64,000 nt of DNA from Scolanthus callimorphus (GCA_033964015.1 CM066912.1:19021073-19085072); one strand, 5' to 3'; positions 33,841 through 42,868 are shown, counted from the first letter of the stretch. Notes: generated by a model from the sequence alone, not told the origin. Program-made: numbers and translations.

Positions 33841-34330
33841 TTAAGTGCATGCCGTGTTCCGTAGCAAAACTGCTAACTTCATTTGCGCACAAAGGTAACA
33901 TGCTTATTGACATCCTCGGGATGGCTTCCGTAACTGTAAGGTCATCCACATACTTGGCCCTTAAATGCTATTGCCGAGGTAAGTTATTTACAAGCACCGC
34001 GAAGAGGAGGGGCGCAAGTTTGGTCCCCTGAGGGATTCCACCCCTTGGTGTGACCGAGTGCGACAGCGAATTGCCCAGGGAAATTCTCTGGGACCTACAA
34101 GAAAGAAAGGACCCAACCAACCCAGCTTTTCAGCCTGGAACTTCTCACTGGAAACAGTGCCTGTACAGATGGGAAATGATGGTAGCATCCCTTGCAGTTT
34201 GTCAGTGAGTGCTCTCGTTTCCTAGTCTGAGGTAAACTAAGCCAGCGTTCCACAGAAAATTCTTCTAAGTATTTTGGTACAAAGGCGTTTTCCCTCAAAA
34301 ACGCCGTGAACACCAAAGAAGCGATTTACA

Positions 34331-34505
34331 GTCACAAAATTATCAACATTTATGTCGCTGATTGTCTAAAAATCGAATACCTAGAATTGCGTTCAATTTC
34401 AGCCGATGCTGCACTCATAACTTCTTGAGATGCTGCACTCATAACTTCTTGTTGCATTCTATTTTCGTCAATTAGAGCTAATTAAGGTTATGACGTAGAC
34501 AATTA
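34331..34505. other. Upstream flank of transposase copy 2
   Basis: Contains a 24-bp tandem duplication (GATGCTGCACTCATAACTTC twice, about 34404-34452). No TIR matched elsewhere. Confidence 0.5.
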
Positions 34506-35612
34506 ATGACAAAATTCTGCGCAAAAATACCGTTTTCCAGAGAAGTCGATCCAAAAATACGGGCGTATATAAAGCTTTTACGATGCGATTTGGGGCTCCC
34601 GATAAAGGATATTGCTAGAAAAACAGAAGTGTCGATTCCATCTGTGTATCGAATTGCAAAGGAGGACTTCACGTTCAAGAAAACAATGCAAAAATGCAGT
34701 GGAAAGTGCGGGAGGCCACAAAAGACGCGCGATTGGAGAAGGATGTTCAGAAAGATAGAAAAATTGAGAGAGGAGGACGGAAATTTTACAGCTAAACGAC
34801 TGATGGAAGTCGGGGGGGTGGGAATGGACAAAATTAACGTAAGAACTGTTCAGAGACACTTGCGTTCTAACGGATACAGATATCTCCAGGCACGAAGAAA
34901 GGGCGTTTTGACCAAGGAAGATCTCATAACGCGCGCTGAAGTTTGTAGAAAGGCCAAGAAAGAGTACGATTTGTCCCTATGGACTGACGATATTGCGTTT
35001 TATTTGGATGGAGTCAGCTTTCAACATAAATTCAATCCAGCAGATCAAGCGCGGGCTCCCAATGGGAGAATTTGGCGGAAACCTAGCGACGGTTTATCCT
35101 TCGGGTGCACCGCTAAAGGCGCGCACACATGCAGCGGGGGACGGGTGCTACACATGGTAGTAGCAATCACCTACGAAGAAGGAGTAATTTTCATCTATCC
35201 TTAAGCCAAAATGAATGGCGCTACATTTTCGAGTGTTGTGAGAAATAAATTTGAGGACATCTTCGAAATGAGTGGAAAATGCTCTGGCAAGTTTTTGCAA
35301 GATGGGGATCCGAGCCAGAATAGCAAGGCCGCTAAAGAAGAAATGAGACTGATAGGGGTGGAAATTTTCAGTATCCCTCCAAGATCCCCAGAGCTAAATC
35401 CGATTGAAAATTTTTTCCATGTGGTCAAAAAGAGACTCGCGAGTGACGCTTTAAGATATAATATCACGCGCAAAACATTTGACGAATTCACAGCGCGCGT
35501 TAGCTGTACGATGTTTTCGATCGAAAAATCGTACATAAATAAGTTGATTTCGAGTATGCCTAAACGACTTGACTCCATAATAGCTGAAAAGAGACAACGT
35601 ACTAAATACTGA
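34506..35612 (+). CDS. Tc1/mariner-type DD34E transposase, copy 2 (one in-frame stop)
   Basis: One frame runs 369 codons with a single TAA at 35202-35204. Helix-turn-helix segments are PIKDIARKTEVSIPSVYRI and the NVRTVQRHLRSNGYRYL region. Catalytic D in IAFYLDGVSF, second D in KFLQDGDPSQN, E in SPELNPIEN, with 34 residues between the last two. It ends AEKRQRTKY. The ochre stop sits between the strands that carry the first and second D, so as written the enzyme would lose two catalytic residues. Everything else looks intact, which makes this copy younger or less damaged than the 13.9-kb one. Point mutation, sequencing error or readthrough are all possible. Confidence 0.88.
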
Positions 35613-36028
35613 AAAATGTAATACTATTTCGCTAACTCCGAGAAGTGATATCGAAGAAACTGTATATTTTTTTCTAAGATTGAGCAATAAAGCAGTTGTA
35701 TGGGTTTCCCCAAAAATTACGTCATTGGTAACTCACTTCCGGTTAAGTAGAAGTGACACCTGAACTCAAGAAAGTCACTAGAAAAAAGAAACTACATTGT
35801 ACCAAAATGTATTTAGTCTTAAGCCCTCACAAAATGCTTCCCAATAATGTTATAATAGCTGGCTTAAATGCGACGCTTCAGATACAATATATTTTCTTTT
35901 GCAATTCCAACGCTTAACCATGACAGACAGTAGATATAGAAAGAACGTCTCTGGTTCTTCTTTTAACTTTAGTGCGGTTAAGCGTGAAGCGTTGATCGAA
36001 ACTCACAAATCATCCTAAGTTTCTTAAC
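35613..36028. repeat. Convergent intergenic region with inverted motif pair (copy 2)
   Basis: AACGCTTAACC (35909-35919) and GGTTAAGCGT (35976-35985) are inverted to each other, about 55 bases apart, with nearby GCGACGCTTC and GAAGCGTTG variants. A CACTTCCGGTTAAG motif at about 35736 recalls the ACTTCCGG motifs of copy 1. Positionally equivalent to the iteron-like region of copy 1, but with a different core, as expected if Rep specificity diverged. Role inferred. Confidence 0.35.
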
Positions 36029-37404
36029 TTATGTTCCAAGTATTAATCTTGCAAAGCATTTACCACAAGAAGGCAGTTCCTTTTGCTGTTCTGTGGGAAT
36101 TTGGTGAAATAAATTAATTTGTTTGAATCTCACAGCCATCATTTAGGTTTCTCGCTCGTCGATTACACCGTTCTTTATGTACACAAGTGGCCGTTTCCCA
36201 ATAACAAAAATCGGAGTATCCGATACAAACTCTAAGTCTTTTGCATAGTGGGACTTGGTAGCAGGAAGAAGAACGGGCTGTCCCTCCAAAAGTAGCAGCA
36301 AATCGTTCCAAGCTATCACTTTAGGGGTCCACCTAAAATCGTTTAGGAAAAGACATTCCGCTTTTTCTGCACCAACCCACTCAAAACTTGTAGACGCGGG
36401 GTTCGAAAAGGTATTATAGATCAGCGTTAGGGGGTTTAAAATCAAAGTCTTTGCACAATTAGCAGGACCCACAATATAAATATTACGGTATTTCCCGCGA
36501 CCTTTATCAAGAGCATCCAACACAGCTTGCTGGAAAAAACGTAATTCAATCGCATTGTTTGTGAGAATTTCCATCGCACATTCAAACCATTCTCCGTTAC
36601 AACCTTCTGTGCATCGGCCTTCCTTAAACTCCTCTAAGATTTGTATACGGAGTGTCCTTAGCCGCATTCATTTCCCAAGCCGTAGCTAAAACATACTCAA
36701 CTACTCTCTCCTCTATTTACAGCAAATTCAGCAAGATCAGTTTTACCCTCGCGCCTTTGCTCGGACGCCAGTGCCAGTAGTTGAGTTCTAGTTTTAATCC
36801 CTTTCTCGATAATGATTTCCGAAACTTCAAAAGCTGATATGGCTTCTTTCTTTTCTTTTCGGGTTTCTTAGAACGTTCTCTTTCAGTCGATTCTCCTTCA
36901 GTAGATGGAAAATTCTCATCGAAGGCTATTTCATCCTCCCCGCAGTCGTCTTCGCTTTTCGAGGCTCTAGCTCTGTTCAAATTTGCAAGACACGCTACAT
37001 CTGTTTGAGGGCGCTTTGCATCACTCAGATCTGGATGATTATCAGGATAAATAACATCCTCGACTTCTTTTGTAACGTATCTCCATGCCGAGTAATAGTT
37101 TGGATGTACAGAAGAAAAATGAACGCTGATCCCGTGTTGTAGTAGTAGATTGCGTTTGCATTGAAGCCATCTTTGGTTTTTCTCGAATTTCACTGCCATG
37201 TGATAATGACGACCGCCATCCCTATGGCTTTCCTTACAGCAACACCAGTGCAACATTTTTGCAGCAGAATGCGTCTAGTACAGCATTTGCAAACGACTTT
37301 CTATTTGGAAATTTAGTCATGTTCGCCTGGTTGTACGTTACTAGATACACTTGTCTCACTTGGCGGTGCTCGAGCTCATCTTTCTCTTTCAATTCTACCT
37401 CCAT
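36029..37404 (-). pseudogene. Rep-like HUH endonuclease + SF3 helicase, copy 2
   Basis: From an ATG at 37404: leader MEVELKEKDELEHRQ, then YLVTYNQANM (motif I), GGRHYHMAVKF (motif II, HxH), YYSAWRYVTKE (motif III, YxxK), an acidic and Lys-rich linker, then SF3 helicase with Walker A GPANCAKT, Walker B ECLFLNDFRW and motif C-like PIFVIGKRPL. The end carries CGKCFA where copy 1 has CCRCFA. Lesions: a frameshift in an A-run near 37250 between motifs I and II, frameshifts around 36670-36720 in the linker, and an in-frame TAA after DERET (about 36143) about 38 codons before the aligned terminus. The reading is inactive as shown. SF3 plus HUH defines replication initiators; the host role is unknown. 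Confidence 0.85.
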
Positions 37405-37699
37405 TTCTATTAGCGGAGCTCCAGCGCGGGCCGAAGGCCCGCGCAAGCGGAGCACCATACCTAAGGGAAAAACGTATAGTATACTATCGAGTTGATTTTT
37501 GATGACGAAAAGGGCACGTGACTTTGGTGCAGAGTTCCTCTTATGGTCTTTGAAAGTTTGTCCAAGTTTGGCTTTTATTGAAGCTTCCCTTCAGGAAATA
37601 TGATTTTTACTTTATTTTTCTGGTATTAAACCTATAGCGTCCGCCGTCCGGTGTCCGCCGTCCGTGTACACATGGGAACCCTGTGGTACGTAAAGAAAA

Positions 37700-38012
37700 C
37701 ATTATATCTCCTCAAGGGAACTGCTAAGACAACCATACTTGGGATATTTTGTCTATGCCACAAGGGGGGTGCTGTAACACGGTCACGTGATGTGACGTCA
37801 TCGATGACGTCATCAGTGATTGAAAAATTTATATCTCGTGAAGGGAAGACTCTAAAACAACCAAACTTGGGTAGTGTAGTCTAGGTCACCAGATAAGCGA
37901 AATGAAGTGGTCACGTGATGTGACGTCATCGATGACGTCATCTAGGCTTGAAAAATTAATATCTCGTGAAAGGAAGACTCTAAAACAACCAAACTTGGGT
38001 AGTGTAGTCTCA
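37700..38012 (+). repeat. CRE-rich tandem array, left part
   Basis: About two and a half units of ~128 bases. Each unit contains ATATCTCGTGAAGGGAAGAC, AACAACCAAACTTGGGTAGT, then GGTCACGTGATG and the perfect 20-bp palindrome TGACGTCATCGATGACGTCA (37793-37812, 37921-37940), that is, two CRE/ATF octamers facing a ClaI-like centre. Confidence 0.9.
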
Positions 38013-38489
38013 CCTTTACATTACAGTTTAAATCAAGAAAATTCATGAGTATTAGCGCGTTCTGATATGCTAACAAGTCGCAGTTCACGACCGGCAAAAG
38101 ATAATCTCCTTGAAATAAAAATGAAAAATAGGATTTTCAGCGAAATTCACAACAAAGAATACTTGACATAATATTTGTCTCATTGTACTAACTAAATCTA
38201 ACATGCGACAAGAAAAATCAAGGCTAGAATATCAGTAAAGATTACTCAAAACTATAATTCGAGTTTAGCCGGAGAAAAAGAAACCTCGAGGGAGCCAACT
38301 AAAGCAGCAAAACGTTACATGTTAATTCAGAATTTTCTCATCAGGAATGCAATAACTTGGAAGCTAAAAATATAAATAGCATAAGAAGCAATTTCAAGCT
38401 TTGTGTTTGTGCTTACCGATAACTGATAGTGAAGTCGTTTCTTTCCTCCGAAAGTCTCCGTCGTGTTGAGTTGAATTCATTCTTACTTG

Positions 38490-39020
38490 GCAAGCTTTTG
38501 CACAAAGCCAATTTTCCTAAGTATATTATTCGGCTAAAACCATTGCAATTTTCTGTTATTGTCAATTCTGTTCAATCCAGTTCTGGCTCCCTGTTCGTAG
38601 ATCTCATATGAGTATTCGAAAAACACGTCGTTTGCAGCTTTTACGAAAGAAACTGTTGTTTTACTTCAGAAGAACGCCGAAGTCTTGCTTCGCCGTGGGC
38701 CGGGTATTCTGCAATCTAGCCTTTGAATCTTTTGCAACTCCCTCATAGTTTCTCCAAAATGACTAAACAACATTATGAAATTTCGGCGAAGGAATCGAAT
38801 CCGAAGTATTTTGACAATCATTAGAGAATTCTTTTGAGCAAATTTGGCTTGGTTCGCACCCACGAGTTTGTCTCAGTTTGACTCAACAAAAATTATGAAC
38901 TCGAGTGAGCCGACGCGGGCGCGTGTTTTGTGTTTTTTTCGGCGGGAAAATGAAGGAGCGACTTCCGGTCCGTGTCCTCTGCATGCCCGCGGCGCTGTGC
39001 TGGAGGACAAAATGATGCGC
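38490..39020 (-). repeat. Dispersed repeat, copy 2 (partner 12640-13190)
   Basis: Reverse-complement similarity to 12640-13190, for example AAAACCATTGCAATTTTCTG, TCCAGTTCTGGCTCCCTG, TTCGGCGGGAAAATG and GCGACTTCCGGTC. The CRE array lies on both sides of it. Confidence 0.7.
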
Positions 39021-39207
39021 GCGCTCAGTGATCCAAGACGGACTGTGATTGGCTGTGTAAACGCAAGTGCGCATGCGTAAATAAGAGCCCTTGATGTTTT
39101 CGTAAGCCGCTGAACGTATCGTTTTGGCTTGGATGGGTTGCTTTCTCATGTGACGTTGAATGATACGTATGGGGCTCCACTCCGTGCCTTCGGCACGGGG
39201 AGTTCCG

Positions 39208-39690
39208 CTAAAACAACCAAACTTGGGTAGTGTAGTCTAGATCATCAGATCAGCAAAATGAAGTGGTCACGTGGTGTGACGTCATCGATGACGTCATCTA
39301 TGCGTGAAGGGAAGACTCTAAAACAACCAAACTTTGGTAGTGTAGTCTAGGTCACCAGATGAGCGAAATGAGTTGGTTACGTGATATGACATCAGCGATG
39401 ACGTCATATATGCCTAAAAAATGAATATCTCGTGAAGGGAAGACTCTAAAGCAACCAAACTTTTGTAGTGTAGTCTGGGTCACCAGTTGAGCGAAATGAG
39501 GTGGTCACGTGATATGACGTCAGCGATGACGTCATCTTTGCCTGAAAAATTAATATCTCGTGAAGGGAAGACTCAAACAACCAAACTTGGGTAGTGTAGT
39601 CTAGATCATCAGATCAGCAAAATGAAGTGGTCACGTGATGTGACGTCATCGATGACGTCATCTAAGCTTGAAAAAATATTATCTTTATTG
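39208..39690 (+). repeat. CRE-rich tandem array, right part
   Basis: About four more ~128-base units; perfect palindromes at 39277-39296 and 39641-39660 and variants (TGACATCAGCGATGACGTCA, TGACGTCAGCGATGACGTCA) at about 39387 and 39515. One unit is shortened to 110 bases. Confidence 0.9.
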
Positions 39691-39787
39691 CACTTTTGAA
39701 TCATTCCACTTGGATGAATTAATACCTTAATTTTTCTGAAGAAGGTTTTAATCTCACTTGACAGGATGCTTATTTTCGCCCCTATAT

Positions 39788-39879
39788 TTGTACGTGTTCT
39801 TGTAATAAGATTTTTGGGGGCCATACGGTTAGCGCTAATCGTATGGCCCCCAAAAATCTTATTACAAGAACACGTACAA
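39788..39879. repeat. Perfect 92-bp palindrome
   Basis: 46-base arms starting TTGTACGTGTTCTTGTAATA meet at a TTAGCGCTAA centre without a spacer. No mismatch was seen. It lies 110 bases upstream of the hammerhead-like motif. Confidence 0.93.
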
Positions 39880-39989
39880 TAACATACTGGGCGTTTAGGA
39901 ACGTCCTGTACGGCATAGCTAGTCACTTCCGCAGGAAGATTAGTTTCAGGCACGTTAGTAATTTACGTGTTATATATGCCTTATACATG

Positions 39990-40067
39990 TTGTAAAAAGT
40001 TATTCCCTGAAGAAGTCTCCATTAGAGACGAAACGCGTCGGAATTAAATGAAAATAACTTTTACAAC
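39990..40067 (+). ncRNA. Minimal hammerhead-ribozyme-like motif
   Basis: Stem I ATTCC/GGAAT (40002-40006, 40040-40044) flanks the core CTGAAGA (40007-40013), stem II GTCTC/GAGAC (40015-40019, 40025-40029) with loop CATTA, GAAA (40030-40033), a two-pair stem III within ACGCGT, and the cleavage triplet GTC (40037-40039). Outer bases TTGTAAAAAGTTAT and ATAACTTTTACAA could lengthen stem I. One extra A (40014) lies between core and stem II. Tiny stem III hammerheads are known from Penelope-like elements and retrozymes; no Penelope RT was found beside it. Confidence 0.6.
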
Positions 40068-41241
40068 TTCAAGTGTCACTCCTTGTGCTGCTCGCTAGTC
40101 ACCGTTAAAAAAAGATAAACCGTATTGGTCGAACGCAGTAGAATTGAGCAGATGAAGCCGGCTGTGAAATGACTCATTGATTGACGCTTGATTGGTGCCT
40201 ATCCTTGCATCTTGATCTGGAGCGCCTTTGCTGTCTTTGACCAAATCCGTACAATACTCATCCTGGAGATCCTTCCTAAGTGGAAGATAAAAATTTATCC
40301 CCATTTACAAACGTTTGCTGTTTGATCGTAATGGTCCAGAAAACGTGATAATGATAAGGACACGTAACGAAGGATTGCTACTAAAGTTTGCTTTAGAACC
40401 AGGTCTTTTCGTTTGAAACGGGTCTAGCAAGAAAAGGTTGTGATCGTGAGAGGAAGCTCCCATGTGCCACGTAGTTTTCGTTGATTTATCCCGAAAATAT
40501 GGTGGAAAAATTCTCTCGTGTTTACTCTATATGATTGCGATACCTCAGGATGTTGTGACGTCAGTTGACTCCCCCAATGCAGCGCGCAAGCTTTGCTTGC
40601 GAAAGCAAATAAAATCTTTAAAAAATACAGACGCTCGTAAAGAGGATTGTTCTTTCGTGAAAGTTAGTTTTAATCATTAAACATTGATGAAATAAAGTAA
40701 ACGATCTGATGAGCGCTTGTACCCTGTTTTGAGTCTGAGCAAATTATTCATTCTTTCGTTGTCGTCCGTTGGGTAAAGCGAATTTCCTAGCCCTACTCGG
40801 TCGCGGGTAGGTTGCACCATCGTAGCCTCCACTGTGTCCGCATGATGATGGACAAACCACTCATAGAAGACCGCCTCGTTCTCAGCAATAGCAGTCTCCC
40901 TTTCATTTCACTCAAGACTTCATAGTAACGCGTAGAACTCTGTTACGTTCTGAGTGGACAATTTCTAGACAATTTCTGAGAAATTACCGGAATCAGTGCA
41001 GTACAGGGTGCTTACCATTATGCCAAAAATCCCGGAAATTTCGGTTGGGAGATAAATGGTACAGTTATTTTTTTTTTGGTCGTCCCGGTTCGAACGAGCG
41101 AAAAATTCCGGTTGGTTTGTCGAGACATAATGGTTCGGCCTCAGACCACTTCGGTTGACCTGCCCCAGTCCTACTCCTGCCCCGGTTTTCGCGGGTAGTT
41201 CAAAATTGAAACCGCCCCCATCCTTCTGTCCCCATGTCAGA
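40068..41241. other. No gene recognised; flank of the Harbinger gene
   Basis: ORFs at 40095-40304 (minus), 40462-40680 (plus) and 40965-41327 (minus) have no motif. The sequence around 40995-41140, with GGGTGCTTACCATTATG and NGGTTCGAACGAGCG-like words, resembles MITE sequence but I found no matching end. Confidence 0.35.
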
Positions 41242-41692
41242 ATGGAGAATTTCATAGCGTTGCAAGAAGTAGATATCGATGATTTTTTTATTGAGCGAGT
41301 TTCTTGCAGACGACGATGTTGTACCACTTCTTGCAGCAGTTAGTAGCTTTATGAGGAGAAATCTGACTCGAATGGAGTTATATTTCGAGGTGGTTGTACA
41401 CTCGTATTGTATTAGCAAGTTTCAAAGTCATTTCAGAATGACAAAAAAACAACAGCTGAACGAGTTTGCATCGAAATGGGTAGGCACACACCACTTAACA
41501 ATCCAAGAGGAAAGCCTCCAGTTCCAGTCGAAAAGCAAGTACTTGTTTTTATATGGTACATGGCGAATGAAGAAGTAACTCGTACTGTGGCCGACCGCTT
41601 TGACGTTACAATGTCAAGCGTAGAAAGGATAATCGAACGCGGAGCCAGAGCCCTTATTGCCCTCATGCCAGAATATATCAAGTGGCCAAACG
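41242..41692 (+). CDS. HARBI1-like exon 1 (two homopolymer frameshifts)
   Basis: Starts MENFIALQEVDIDDF at the ATG before GTAGATATCGATGA and ends KWPN plus one base at the donor CG|GTAAAA. Confidence 0.75.
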
Positions 41693-42868
41693 GTAAAACG
41701 TCTTAAAGATTCTTGCATAATAATTCTATATCTTGTAATTATATTATAACGTATACAAAATGAAATTCATGTTCTATTGCACGTACCTTTTTTGTGTCTG
41801 TAGAGCAACGAATGGATGAGATAAAACAAGTGTTCGATGAAGGGGGATTCCCTGGCGTGGTCGGAGTTATTGACGGGACGCTGATAACCATTCGTGCCCC
41901 AATGGATGATCCCGAGGCTTATATCGACAGGAAAAGAAATTACTCCATCCAAGCTCAGGTGCATAAGACATTTATTTATTATTTACAATTTATATACTCG
42001 TGGAAGTTGAGATTTTACAGACGAATATCCTCGTACAAATATCTCCAAAGTCCGTACAAACTCCCTGAAGATGTGATGTTATTTCGTGCAAAACAATTCG
42101 ATGTAGAAATGGGATCCTTTGCACCGATTCTCATTCTTTATTCCGGGGAGGACTCCCATATGTCATCGGGCAGGGGTGTCGTCGTATCTTTTAGGGGTTA
42201 AAATTGGGCTCGAGGTATCTTTAGGGTATAAGACGAAGAAACGCTAAGTTTCCCAGAAAATCCTTTAGGATGTTCGCAGCGAAAATTTGAATCGCTAGTG
42301 TCGGTAACCTGTATTCCCAGCCGTTGTTTTTTGCGCGACCATGCTGAAAATGGTATCTTTTAGGGGTTAAAATTCTGTTTGACCACGCCCAGATAGGTAT
42401 CTTTTAGGGTTGCGATTTTATTTTCCCGACGAGCAGCCCCGCCCGACGACATTTGGGAGCCGATGAAGTAATGGTTCTCCCCTTCTATATCATAAAAGCA
42501 TTAGAGCGCAACTTTCTAGGACTTTATCGGTAAATAGAGTACTTGTTTCGACTTGTAATGTTGGGAGAGACACTCGAAACGTTTTAATAGAGCAGTGGTC
42601 AGGAAGAGCCGCTCGAAACGTTAAAATCAACGTTCTTGCGCCGATAAAGTCATAGAAAGTTGTGCTCTAATGCTTTAATAAGGGAAATAAAAATGATTTT
42701 TCAGGTCATTTGTGACGAAAACATGGTTTTTCAAGATGTTCTAGCAGGATGGCCAGGCTCAGTACATGACACCCGTGTGTTAAGAAACTCCACTCTCTAC
42801 AACGATGCTGCCAACAGATTTCCAGCGAACACCCATCTCCTTGGTGATGGAGGCTACCCCTTGCTACC
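41242..42868 (+). CDS. PIF/Harbinger transposase-derived nuclease (HARBI1-like), 3' incomplete
   Basis: Three exons: 41242-41692, 41804-41958 and 42705-42868, with GT-AG junctions and matching phases. Exon 1 has an N-terminal region (ADDDVVPLLAAVSSF, YFEVVVHSY, HFRMT), then PVPVEKQVLVFIWYMA and the helix-turn-helix-like TVADRFDVTMSSVERII, KWPN. Exon 2 gives GVVGVIDGTLITIRAP, with the first catalytic D, and RKRNYSIQAQ. Exon 3 gives the second D in WPGSVHDTRVLRNS and LLGDGGYPLLP. The third acidic residue should lie in a missing last exon; a LHNFC-type segment at about 43425 (DDTLHNFCLLIHQ) may be a relic of it. Exon 1 needs two one-base corrections, at T7 (41283-41289) and A7 (41443-41449). Confidence 0.85.
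41804..41958 (+). CDS. HARBI1-like exon 2
   Basis: Acceptor TGTCTGTAG|AGCAACG; donor GCTCAG|GTGCAT. Carries VIDGT with the first catalytic Asp. Confidence 0.85.
42145..42482. mobile_element. MITE in HARBI1-like intron 2
   Basis: Ends GGGGAGGACTCCCATATGTC and, mirrored, GACATTTGGGAG with TTCTCCCC, extending through CATCGGGCAGGGG/CCCCGCCCGACGA. The core contains repeated GGTATCTTTTAGGGG. A related sequence with the same GGGGTTAAAAT and CCACGCCC words lies at about 51480-51815. Confidence 0.7.
42493..42679. repeat. Inverted repeat in HARBI1-like intron 2
   Basis: AAGCATTAGAGCGCAACTTT... (42493-42530) is mirrored by 42641-42679. The 110-base loop contains two CTCGAAACGTT words. A foldback element or structured RNA are both possible; no hammerhead core was found here. 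Confidence 0.75.
42705..42868 (+). CDS. HARBI1-like exon 3
   Basis: Acceptor TTTTTCAG|GTCATT; donor CTACC|GTAAGAGC (strong). Carries the second catalytic Asp in SVHDTRV. Confidence 0.85.

Larger units (their letters stand above)
31628..34330 (-). mobile_element. LINE relic with (TTA)n tail, split by a TTAA element
   Basis: From high to low coordinate: broken frames with GIPQGTKLAPLLFAVLVN and KYVDDLTV (RT motifs B and the catalytic YVDD), ending in EHGMHL at 33845. After the 1285-base insertion, coding resumes with MLINFLKYKPFPLSP, GVFIASDLSWNDH and ARQRLYALRVLMKSG, then, after a frameshift near 32245, VESVQKEALRIIFRSLSYDE and PERRALACERF. The tail is (TAA)n at 31628-31645 (plus strand). It belongs to the same broad LINE group as 48343-48906 and 59362-64000 (YVDD rather than YADD). 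Confidence 0.85.
34506..37404. mobile_element. Candidate composite Tc1/mariner + Rep element, copy 2
   Basis: Same arrangement as 13873-17139: DD34E transposase on plus, Rep on minus, convergent, 416 bases between stops. The protein sequences of the two copies differ at many positions, so this is not a recent local duplication. Limits given are the start codons; termini unknown. A hairpin-ended element starts at 37411, seven bases upstream of the Rep ATG. Confidence 0.6.
37411..39210. mobile_element. Candidate element with inverted subterminal GC hairpins
   Basis: The left end TAGCGGAGCTCC is followed by a 9-bp hairpin stem (GCGCGGGCC-GAA-GGCCCGCGC) and AGCACCATAC. The right end is the mirror: GTATGGGGCTCC, a hairpin with GTGCC-TTC-GGCAC, then GGGAGTTCCGCTA. 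Hairpins differ in sequence but not in form, suggesting selection for structure. The inner part contains half of the CRE array and the dispersed repeat. Because the array continues beyond 39210, the true unit is uncertain. Confidence 0.55.

Noticed and set aside
15447..37404. An integrated parvovirus or circovirus genome
   Set aside because: No capsid gene or viral hairpin termini are visible, and a Tc1 transposase takes the neighbouring place in both copies. Rep homology alone does not make a virus.
41155..41343. Upstream ATG of the HARBI1-like gene at 41155
   Set aside because: The residues before MENFIALQ are Pro/Cys-rich and do not resemble the family; the ATG at 41242 fits better.
42540..42660. 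CTCGAAACGTT words as a second hammerhead
   Set aside because: GAAAC is present but no CTGANGA core or suitable stem pairs were found.
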